Of a stretch of DNA of 6,222 nt, positions 1 to 4,674 are shown piece after piece. Where the stretch lies: positions 1-6,222 of the forward strand of contig JAFGKV010000273.1 of the NCBI GenBank assembly GCA_016928395.1, written 5' to 3'. Under the pieces are notes generated by a model, which had not been told where the DNA came from, searched no databases, and saw nothing but the letters and a program-made list of their open reading frames with translations. Made by a program: the position numbers and the translations under genes. Numbering within the stretch: position 1 is the first letter of the stretch; each line of letters begins with the position of its first letter. The DNA comes from Candidatus Fermentibacterota bacterium (GTDB lineage: Bacteria > JAFGKV01).

Positions 1-1283
1 CTGGCGCACGCTCTGCGCCGGCTGTAGAAGCTATCGTGCGCCTCGAGCTGAAGGCTCTGCAACTCGGCGGGCGTCATGCGGGCAGGCTGGAAGGTAACGT
101 GGTGGCCGTCGTACAGCGACCAGTCGGTGAACAGGATACGGCCCTGTTGCTTCAATTCATCGTACACGCGTGTCCCCGGAAAGGGGGCCAGGATGAGGAA
201 CTGGGCCGAAGAGACTCCCGCGCGTTTTGCCCACTTCACCGTCGACCGGATCGAGTCGGGAGTGTCGGTATCCATGCCCAAGATGAACATGCCGTGCACG
301 GGGATTCTGTGCCGCCTGAATTGCACCATGGCATCCCGAATTTCCTCAGCCGACTGGTGCTTGTTCATTGCATCCAGAGTCTCGGGATTCACGGATTCGA
401 TCCCCGCGAACACGGTGATGCAACCCGCCCGGCGCATGAGAGAAAGCAGGGCGTGATCGCGGGCAACCTCGACGCGAACCTGGGCCGACCACGTGAGCCC
501 CGGCAGCTCGGCGGCGATTCGTTCCAGCAAATCGGTGAACCACCGGGTATTGGCCGCAAGATTGTCATCGTAGAAGAACACGCTCCGTTTTCGTTCGTAG
601 TGAATGCGAAGCTCCTCCATGACCCGTTCCACACTTCGGAACCTGAACCTGCGACCGAACATGCCGGTCACGCAACAGAAAGAGCAATCATGCGGGCACC
701 CCCGCGATGCCTCAACCGGCGCAATGGAAAAGCGCAGAACGCGCCTTTTGAGATCAAATCCTCGGACAAGCCCCAGATCGGGGATGGGAAGATCATCCAG
801 AGATGACGGGTGGGGTGCCCGTTGCGGGCTTTGCGAGCCCGCGGTCAGGACGCCAGGAATGTCGTCGACCGGCTCTCCAACGGCCAGCCGCTGAAACAGC
901 TCCGGCGCAATGCGCTCGGCCTCTCCCAGCACGACGCAGTTGGCGTGCTCCAGCGCCTCCTGGGGTGCATAGGTCACGTGGGGGCCGCCCATGACGACCG
1001 GCTTGCCCAAGCGCCGCGCAAGATCGGCGAAGCCATAGGCACGGGGCGCCGTCGAAGTCGTGGCGGTGATGCCGACGACGTCTGCGGCGGCGATCCGCTC
1101 CACACCCACGGGCTCGATCTGCTCGAACAGAACTTCCGTCGCGAACCCTTCACGTTCGAGCATGGTGGCCAAGATGACGGTGCCGAGCCGTGGAAGCGGG
1201 TACAGGCTGAAGATGTGGCAATCGGGCGCTCTGGGCTCGATGAAGACAACTCGCGCACTAGCCTTGATCCTTTGGATACTCAT
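1..1283 (-). CDS. Radical SAM enzyme with N-terminal B12-binding-type domain (C-terminus cut by window edge)
   Basis: The frame is open from an ATG at 1283 to the left edge, giving 427 residues with no stop. A strong Shine-Dalgarno site (AGGAGGG, 1288-1294) lies 4 nt before the ATG. Residues about 10-140 look like the Rossmann-type cobalamin-binding domain of BchE-like proteins, with PRLGTVILATMLEREG (31-46), GGPHVTYAPQEAL (99-111) and VVLGEAE (117-123). A linker DLPIPDLG (164-171) leads to the radical SAM domain. Its cluster-binding cysteines are C196, C200 and C203 in CPHDCSFC. Further core segments are FFYDDN (236-241), AGIES (293-297), GMFILGMDTDT (331-341) and LAPFPGTRVY (365-374). Family knowledge: such enzymes use a [4Fe-4S] cluster and SAM, often with cobalamin, for methylations, cyclisations and rearrangements in the cytosol. 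No DxHxxG cobalamin motif is evident, so cobalamin use is inferred from the fold type only. The substrate is unknown. It lies downstream of the MerR gene, probably in one operon. Only the extreme C-terminus should be missing. Confidence 0.93.
   Translation of the reverse strand, partial: MSIQRIKASARVVFIEPRAPDCHIFSLYPLPRLGTVILATMLEREGFATEVLFEQIEPVGVERIAAADVVGITATTSTAPRAYGFADLARRLGKPVVMGGPHVTYAPQEALEHANCVVLGEAERIAPELFQRLAVGEPVDDIPGVLTAGSQSPQRAPHPSSLDDLPIPDLGLVRGFDLKRRVLRFSIAPVEASRGCPHDCSFCCVTGMFGRRFRFRSVERVMEELRIHYERKRSVFFYDDNLAANTRWFTDLLERIAAELPGLTWSAQVRVEVARDHALLSLMRRAGCITVFAGIESVNPETLDAMNKHQSAEEIRDAMVQFRRHRIPVHGMFILGMDTDTPDSIRSTVKWAKRAGVSSAQFLILAPFPGTRVYDELKQQGRILFTDWSLYDGHHVTFQPARMTPAELQSLQLEAHDSFYSRRRACA
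817..842. repeat. Overlapping inverted repeats inside the radical SAM gene
   Basis: Two mutually exclusive hairpins overlap here. GCGGGCT (824-830) pairs with AGCCCGC (836-842) around a 5-nt loop, and GCCCG (817-821) pairs with CGGGC (825-829) around 3 nt. The stretch encodes roughly residues 148-156, in the low-complexity linker (GSQSPQRAPHP) between the cobalamin-type and radical SAM domains. The pairing is exact. That it is an in-frame inserted palindromic element is only an inference; it may be chance in GC-rich DNA. Confidence 0.5.
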
Positions 1284-1329
1284 CGTGCCCTCCTGCAGCC
1301 CTCTGCTGCGTCGCGTGAGGTCTCTACGG

Positions 1330-2034
1330 TCATTTCCCATCTCGCTGAGTCTTCTGGTGCTTGTTCCACAGGGAACGGCAGACGGCGATCGCCTTGCCCC
1401 GTCGCTTCATCAGGTCGTCCAGCCGTTTCGCGCTGGCGGTCACCCGGTCAATGCGCTCCTTGAGGCTGCTGCTCTGCATCTCCAGAATCTCGATCTCCCC
1501 AGGAGTGGGGGCTTTCTTGAAGGCCTCGACCAAGTTCTCCGGCTCATCCAGAATGCCCTTGACCGCCCGTATCTCCTCGAGGCTGTAGCCGACGTTCTGC
1601 AGGTCGATGATCCGACGGCAGCGATCCGCCATGGCCGGCCCGTAGAGCCTGAATCCCCCTTCCGATCTCGCGTCCGGCTCCAGAAGCTCCTTGTCTTCCC
1701 AGTGCTTGATGGTGCGGGGATTCACCTCGCAGGCCTGGGCCAGCTCGCCTACGGTCCGCAGCTTCTCGGGCACGACGCCGCCGGATCCCTCCGCGGCGGG
1801 CAGGCCCACCTTGCGAACGATCCGGGACACCTTGTCCTCGTCATAGCCCAGAGCCAACAGTGAGCGGATCGTTTGGACAATCTCCACCTGGGCACTGGAG
1901 AACAGCGCTGCCTTCCCTGCCGTACGCCCGGCGGGCACTAGCAGGCCAAGCTTGAGCCACGTGGCCATCTCCTCGTCGCTCATGCCGGCCTTCTGCGTGA
2001 ACTCCTCGTGAGAGAGGATGAAACCGTCAGTCAT
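1330..2034 (-). CDS. Transcription regulator with two tandem MerR-type helix-turn-helix domains
   Basis: This start gives 234 residues. A degenerate MerR-like domain spans about 8-78 (HEEFTQKAGMSDEEMATWLKLG, then ALGYDEDKVSRIVRKVGLP). A clearer one spans 92-162 (LRTVGELAQACEVNPRTIKHWEDKELLEP, the GGFRLYG wing at 126-132, then VGYSLEEIRAVKGIL). The C-terminal part, about 178-212, is charged and helical, fitting the dimerisation coiled coil of MerR proteins. No conserved cysteine metal site is evident, so the effector is unknown. Canonical MerR proteins carry one such domain, so the pair is uncommon. I chose the ATG at 2034 because AGGGAG (2045-2050) precedes it by 10 nt and the predicted promoter leaves room for a leader. 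The alternative ATGs at 2082 and 2079 would add 16 or 15 residues, but the first lies almost on the predicted transcription start. The gene ends 46 nt before the radical SAM gene, suggesting co-transcription, and is divergent from the acyl-CoA ligase gene. Confidence 0.9.
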   Translation of the reverse strand: MTDGFILSHEEFTQKAGMSDEEMATWLKLGLLVPAGRTAGKAALFSSAQVEIVQTIRSLLALGYDEDKVSRIVRKVGLPAAEGSGGVVPEKLRTVGELAQACEVNPRTIKHWEDKELLEPDARSEGGFRLYGPAMADRCRRIIDLQNVGYSLEEIRAVKGILDEPENLVEAFKKAPTPGEIEILEMQSSSLKERIDRVTASAKRLDDLMKRRGKAIAVCRSLWNKHQKTQRDGK

Positions 2035-2085
2035 GTCTCGGGGGCTCCCTTCTTTGACGGCGCTGATTATCTGTTGCATCATGTT

Positions 2086-2099
2086 CCTATACGTATAGG
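2086..2099. promoter_or_regulatory. Perfect 14-bp palindrome over the merR -10 box (candidate operator)
   Basis: CCTATACGTATAGG is its own reverse complement. It covers the predicted -10 hexamer and ends 3 nt before the upstream candidate start codon at 2082. Its AT-rich core stands out in GC-rich DNA. Position and symmetry fit an operator bound by a dimeric regulator, most simply the adjacent MerR-type protein acting on its own gene. Binding is inferred. Confidence 0.6.
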
Positions 2100-2119
2100 T
2101 CTGCTTTGCTATTTGTCAA
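2092..2119 (-). promoter_or_regulatory. Sigma70-type promoter of the merR-radical SAM operon
   Basis: On the minus strand a perfect -35 TTGACA (2119-2114) is followed after 16 nt by TATACG (2097-2092), which matches the -10 consensus at four of six positions. Transcription would start near 2085, leaving a leader of about 50 nt for the start at 2034, or almost none for the start at 2082. Both boxes lie within palindromes, which suggests tight control. This is predicted from sequence only. Confidence 0.6.
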
Positions 2120-2129
2120 GAGCAAATAG
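2109..2129. promoter_or_regulatory. 21-bp inverted repeat over the merR -35 box (candidate operator)
   Basis: CTATTTG (2109-2115) and CAAATAG (2123-2129) form a perfect 7-bp inverted repeat with a 7-nt spacer. The -35 hexamer (2114-2119) lies partly in the left arm and partly in the spacer. An overlapping shorter repeat, TTTGCT (2105-2110) with AGCAAA (2121-2126), is also present. The half-sites differ from those of the 2086-2099 palindrome, so a second DNA-binding specificity is possible; the two HTH domains of the neighbouring regulator are one conceivable source. Confidence 0.5.
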
Positions 2130-2195
2130 TGTCACTCTGTCTTCGGCGCATACGGTTTTCTCCCCCTTGACCTGCGTCTGGATCACCTCAGGGCA

Positions 2196-2223
2196 TTGAC
2201 AAGCTCCTCGGACGGCGCATACT
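2196..2223 (+). promoter_or_regulatory. Candidate promoter of the acyl-CoA ligase gene
   Basis: A perfect TTGACA (2196-2201) is followed after 16 nt by CATACT (2218-2223), a four-of-six match to the -10 consensus. It points toward the ligase gene and would give a leader of about 115 nt. The -10 lies at the end of CGGCGCATAC (2213-2222), a 10-mer that also occurs at 2144-2153. The prediction is moderate because the -10 is weak. Confidence 0.4.
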
Positions 2224-2256
2224 CCCGACATCCTTCGGAGCGAGTTCGCGTTGGAA

Positions 2257-2275
2257 GCGGCACATACCGTGCCGC
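2257..2275 (+). promoter_or_regulatory. Hairpin or operator in the ligase leader
   Basis: GCGGCAC (2257-2263) and GTGCCGC (2269-2275) are perfect 7-bp inverted repeats around a 5-nt loop, about 70 nt before the start codon. It could be an operator downstream of the promoter or an RNA stem in the leader. No known riboswitch consensus was recognised. Confidence 0.4.
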
Positions 2276-2344
2276 GATCCCCATGCCTGTGATCTCGCGG
2301 AGCACATGGCCCGCGGGGCACCGTCAGTTGAAAGGGGTTCGAGT

Positions 2345-4003
2345 ATGCTCTCTGAGAACTTCGTCACCACCCTCGGGGACAGCATGCGGAGGAACTGGCA
2401 GCTCCCGGCCTTTTCCAACTACGGTGAAGACAGCATCACGTACGCCCAGGTTGCCGATCGAATCGTGTGGTTCCAGAGACTACTGCGGGATGCGGGCGTG
2501 AAGCCGGGCGACAAGGTCGCGATCGTGGGGCGGAATTCGACGAACTGGGCGCTCACCTACCTCGCCACGATCACCTATGGGGCCGTGATTGTCCCCATAC
2601 TCTCCGATTTCCATTCCGACGACATACACCACATCGTGAATCATTCGGATTCGGTGCTATTCCTGGCCGGCGATGTGATATTCGAGAAGCTTGATCCCGA
2701 GCGCATTCCGAACGTGAGGGGTATACTCTCCCTTGTTGACTTCACCGTCTTGCACGATCGGGATGGAACCCTGGGCAACGCGCGTGCCCACGCGACCGGC
2801 CACTATCTGGATGATTTAGGCGGAGCGCTAACGCCGCAGAACTTGTCTCTGGCCGAGGTGGGGAATACAGACCTGGCCGCCATCGTCTACACTTCGGGCA
2901 CCACCGGATTCTCCAAGGGTGTCATGCTCCCCCACAACAGCCTGATCGCCAACGTCAAATTCGCCCGGGAGCACCTGCCGCTGGGTTCGGGCGACCCCAT
3001 GGTATCGTTCATGCCGCTGGCCCACTCCTACGGCTGTGCCTTCGAGTTCCTGTATCCCTTCTCCGTGGGGTGCCATGTCACCTTTCTGGGCAGGATCCCC
3101 TCGCCCAAGGTGATCATTCAGGCGTTTCAGGCCATCCATCCTCGCCTGATCCTCGCGGTTCCTCTGATTCTTGAGAAGATCTACCGAAAGCAACTCAAGC
3201 CGGTCATCGATAAGCCGACCATGAAACTGCTTCTCAAGGTGCCGCTGGTTGATGGGGCGATTGCCGGGAAAATCTGTCGCAAGCTGAGCCTTGTCTTCGG
3301 CGGCAACTTCGAGGAGATGGTTATCGGGGGCGCGGCACTGAACCCCGACGTGGAAGCCTTCCTCAAGAGGATCAAGTTCCCCATCACGGTGGGCTACGGC
3401 ATGACCGAATTCGGCCCGCTGATCAGCTATGCCGGTTGGAAAGAGCATCGGCCCCAGTCTGTGGGCCCCGTGATCGACACCCTGGAGGTGAAGATCGATT
3501 CCGAAGATCCTCGCAACGTCGTGGGCGAGATCTGCGTGCGCGGTGAGAACGCGATGTGTGGCTACTATAAGAACGAGGAAGCAACCGCCCAGGCTATCGA
3601 CAAAGACGGGTGGATCCACACGGGAGACCTCGGCATCATTGACGAGGATGGGTTCATCTACATCAAGGGTAGATCCAAGGACATGATCCTGGGCCCCTCT
3701 GGGCAGAACATCTACCCCGACGAAATCGAGGCCAAGCTCAATAATATGCCCTATGTGCAGGAATCGCTGGTCCTAGACAAGGACGGCAAGCTCTATGCCC
3801 TGGTGTATCCCGATCTGGAGATGGTGGACTCGGAGAAACTCTCGGAGGCCGATGTCAAGGCGAAGATGGAGGAGAACCGGAGGGCGCTGAATCAGATGCT
3901 ACCGGCCTACAGCGTCGTCACCCGGATCGACTTGTACCCCGAGGAATTCGCCAAGACCCCGACAAAGAAGATCAAGCGCTACCTGTACCGAGTTCCGGCA
4001 TAG
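2345..4003 (+). CDS. AMP-forming acyl-CoA synthetase, probably long-chain fatty acid-CoA ligase
   Basis: The protein is 552 residues long, a normal full length for this adenylate-forming family. It activates a carboxylic acid with ATP to an acyl-adenylate and transfers the acyl group to CoA, in the cytosol or at the inner membrane face. Visible motifs are the phosphate-binding loop YTSGTTGFSKG (182-192), the substrate and adenine motif VGYGMTE (349-355), the ATP-ribose motif HTGDLG (425-430), the hinge region KGRSKDMI (441-448), GQNIYPDEIE (453-462) and the C-terminal TPTKKIKR (538-545), where K542 is the likely adenylation lysine. The GPSGQNIYPDEIE wording is, from memory, typical of long-chain acyl-CoA ligases. 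I chose the ATG at 2345 because AAAGGGG ends 7 nt upstream; an in-frame ATG at 2306 would add 13 residues and lacks such a site. The gene is divergent from merR, so shared regulation is plausible. Chain-length preference cannot be read from the sequence. Confidence 0.95.
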   Translation: MLSENFVTTLGDSMRRNWQLPAFSNYGEDSITYAQVADRIVWFQRLLRDAGVKPGDKVAIVGRNSTNWALTYLATITYGAVIVPILSDFHSDDIHHIVNHSDSVLFLAGDVIFEKLDPERIPNVRGILSLVDFTVLHDRDGTLGNARAHATGHYLDDLGGALTPQNLSLAEVGNTDLAAIVYTSGTTGFSKGVMLPHNSLIANVKFAREHLPLGSGDPMVSFMPLAHSYGCAFEFLYPFSVGCHVTFLGRIPSPKVIIQAFQAIHPRLILAVPLILEKIYRKQLKPVIDKPTMKLLLKVPLVDGAIAGKICRKLSLVFGGNFEEMVIGGAALNPDVEAFLKRIKFPITVGYGMTEFGPLISYAGWKEHRPQSVGPVIDTLEVKIDSEDPRNVVGEICVRGENAMCGYYKNEEATAQAIDKDGWIHTGDLGIIDEDGFIYIKGRSKDMILGPSGQNIYPDEIEAKLNNMPYVQESLVLDKDGKLYALVYPDLEMVDSEKLSEADVKAKMEENRRALNQMLPAYSVVTRIDLYPEEFAKTPTKKIKRYLYRVPA

Positions 4004-4009
4004 CGCCTC

Positions 4010-4028
4010 GCGCGATGAGCCGTCGCGC
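4010..4028 (+). terminator. Weak hairpin just after the acyl-CoA ligase stop
   Basis: GCGCGA (4010-4015) pairs with TCGCGC (4023-4028) around a 7-nt loop, starting 7 nt after the stop codon. No T-run follows, so it is not a classical intrinsic terminator. It may protect the RNA end or be incidental. Confidence 0.25.
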
Positions 4029-4073
4029 CATCGAAGAGCAAGCGAGCGGGCAAAGAGGAGCGTGCAGAGGCAG

Positions 4074-4130
4074 TGTAGGAGGGCCTTCAGGCCCGACAGG
4101 GGTGGCGTGTCGCGGCTGAAGCCGGCTGCC
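4074..4130. repeat. REP-like pair of inverted imperfect palindromes
   Basis: The first arm (4074-4098) holds GGGCCTTCAGGCCCGACA. The second arm (4108-4130) holds TGTCGCGGCTGAAGCC in the opposite orientation. Each arm contains its own palindrome (GCCTTCAGGC; GGCTGAAGCC), and the outer TCGACA-type ends are complementary. This is the arrangement of paired REP elements, in which one short hairpin unit occurs in opposite orientations. Similar units built on GGCTTCAGCC are familiar from many bacterial intergenic regions; I cannot assign a named family. Confidence 0.6.
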
Positions 4131-4192
4131 CGCGCACCTGTGCAATACCGACGGCTCGATCTCATGCTCCGCGTGGGAACCTCTGCTCCCCT

Positions 4193-4408
4193 GTGAAGTT
4201 ACAGCGTAGTTGTCAGTTGTCTGCGGGTTTTGCCCTTTTGAGAGAGCCTTGTCCCAGCATTCGCCGGTGCGGGAGCAACTGCCCTCCCGTTGTTCCGTTC
4301 GTAGGGGAGGGCGTCTCTGCCCTCCCGTGGTTTCGGGCGACCAGGGGCGGTCGCCCCTACGAGGTTGGGTTGACAGTGTTGCCCGAATGAACTGAACGGT
4401 AACTTCAC
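4193..4408. mobile_element. Candidate MITE-like element bounded by 10-bp perfect inverted repeats
   Basis: GTGAAGTTAC (4193-4202) is repeated exactly in inverse orientation as GTAACTTCAC (4399-4408), enclosing a 216-bp non-coding segment. Allowing mismatches or a gap, similarity continues inward for some bases, with AGTT occurring in both arms. The segment holds no convincing gene and carries the hairpins at 4270-4361. I see no clear target-site duplication. Size, terminal repeats and lack of coding fit a non-autonomous element. Without other copies this remains a proposal. Confidence 0.4.
4270..4361. repeat. Nested multi-hairpin repeat (three-stem fold plus a leading hairpin)
   Basis: CGTAGGGG (4300-4307) pairs with CCCCTACG (4354-4361). 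Inside lie two perfect 8-bp hairpins: GGGAGGGC with GCCCTCCC (4305-4312, 4319-4326; 6-nt loop), and GGGCGACC with GGTCGCCC (4335-4342, 4349-4356; 6-nt loop). The outer and inner stems compete for 3 nt on each side. A further 6-bp hairpin, CGGGAG with CTCCCG (4270-4275, 4284-4289), precedes them. GCCCTCCCGT occurs twice, 38 nt apart (4281 and 4319), so part of the structure looks like a diverged tandem duplication. The GTAGGGGCGACC-type unit resembles interspersed repeats common in environmental bacterial genomes (from memory). Confidence 0.65.
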
Positions 4409-4420
4409 TTCATGCGGCAC

Positions 4421-4542
4421 GCATCACCCTCATCCCCGCCTTCTCCCACGCGGGGAGAAGGGGTGGTGTTCGACTCCGCTTCGTGGGTGCACAGACCATC
4501 CCCTCTACCGGGGGAGAGAGTGAGGGTGAGGGCGCATGATGC
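4421..4542. repeat. Inverted-repeat element of the CACCCTCATCCCC type
   Basis: GCATCA (4421-4426) is matched inversely by TGATGC (4537-4542), and CACCCTCA (4425-4432) by TGAGGGTG (4521-4528). An inner perfect 8-bp hairpin CTTCTCCC with GGGAGAAG lies at 4440-4460 with a 5-nt loop, and CCCCTCTACCGGGGGAGAG at about 4500-4518 forms a second imperfect one. At the right edge GGCGCAT (4531-4537) pairs with ATGCGCC (4546-4552). This C-rich and G-rich two-arm design resembles a widespread class of bacterial intergenic repeats. No coding function is proposed. Confidence 0.55.
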
Positions 4543-4572
4543 CGGATGCGCCGTACTCTCAACCCTGAGAAT

Positions 4573-4597
4573 TCTGAGGGAGCCCGGCGTCCTCAGA
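4573..4597. terminator. Hairpin between the repeat block and the heptamer tract
   Basis: TCTGAGG (4573-4579) and CCTCAGA (4591-4597) are perfect 7-bp inverted repeats around an 11-nt loop. It lies about 75 nt after the stop of the minus-strand reductase gene and could stop transcription from either convergent gene. No T-run follows on either strand, so the terminator role is weakly supported. Confidence 0.25.
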
Positions 4598-4605
4598 GGC
4601 CGCAC

Positions 4606-4668
4606 TGAACCCTGAACCCTGAACCCCGAACCCTGAACCCTGACCCCTGCCCCCTGAACCCCGAACCC
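4606..4668. repeat. Nine tandem 7-bp units of TGAACCC
   Basis: Nine head-to-tail heptamers fill exactly 63 bp. Five are perfect TGAACCC and the rest are one- or two-base variants (CGAACCC twice, TGACCCC, TGCCCCC). A stray AACCCTGA at 4561-4568 shows the same motif just outside. The tract ends 6 nt before the reductase stop codon at 4675-4677. It lies outside any gene, so it should not alter a reading frame. One strand is C-rich and the other G-rich with regular spacing. Confidence 0.85.
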
Positions 4669-4674
4669 TTCGTC

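Noticed and set aside
36-806. Long open frame on the plus strand (256 codons)
   Set aside because: It is antisense to the radical SAM gene, which has clear motifs and a strong ribosome site. High GC leaves the opposite strand open; the translated product shows no recognisable family.
1060-1863. Plus-strand open frame spanning the junction between the radical SAM and MerR genes
   Set aside because: It runs antisense across two well-supported genes, has no evident ribosome site and encodes no recognisable domain.
2828-3619. Long open frame on the minus strand (263 codons) within the ligase gene
   Set aside because: It lies wholly opposite the acyl-CoA ligase core motifs and its histidine-rich, low-order protein matches nothing I recognise; it is a GC shadow.
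4300-4361. tRNA or structured RNA gene, suggested by the cloverleaf-like pairing
   Set aside because: There are only three stems, no T-loop or anticodon consensus and no CCA-type end; the pairing fits an interspersed palindromic repeat better.
4270-4552. CRISPR array
   Set aside because: Repeated motifs here are hairpins of differing sequence and spacing; there is no constant repeat with unique equal-length spacers.
4193-4615. Several 60-70 codon open frames on both strands in the repeat region
   Set aside because: They are built from palindromic repeats (on both strands the products are rich in Pro, Arg and Ser) and have no conserved domain or good ribosome site.
4606-4668. True telomere sequence
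   Set aside because: The tract is short, degenerate and internal between two bacterial genes; the likeness to CCCTAAA is superficial.
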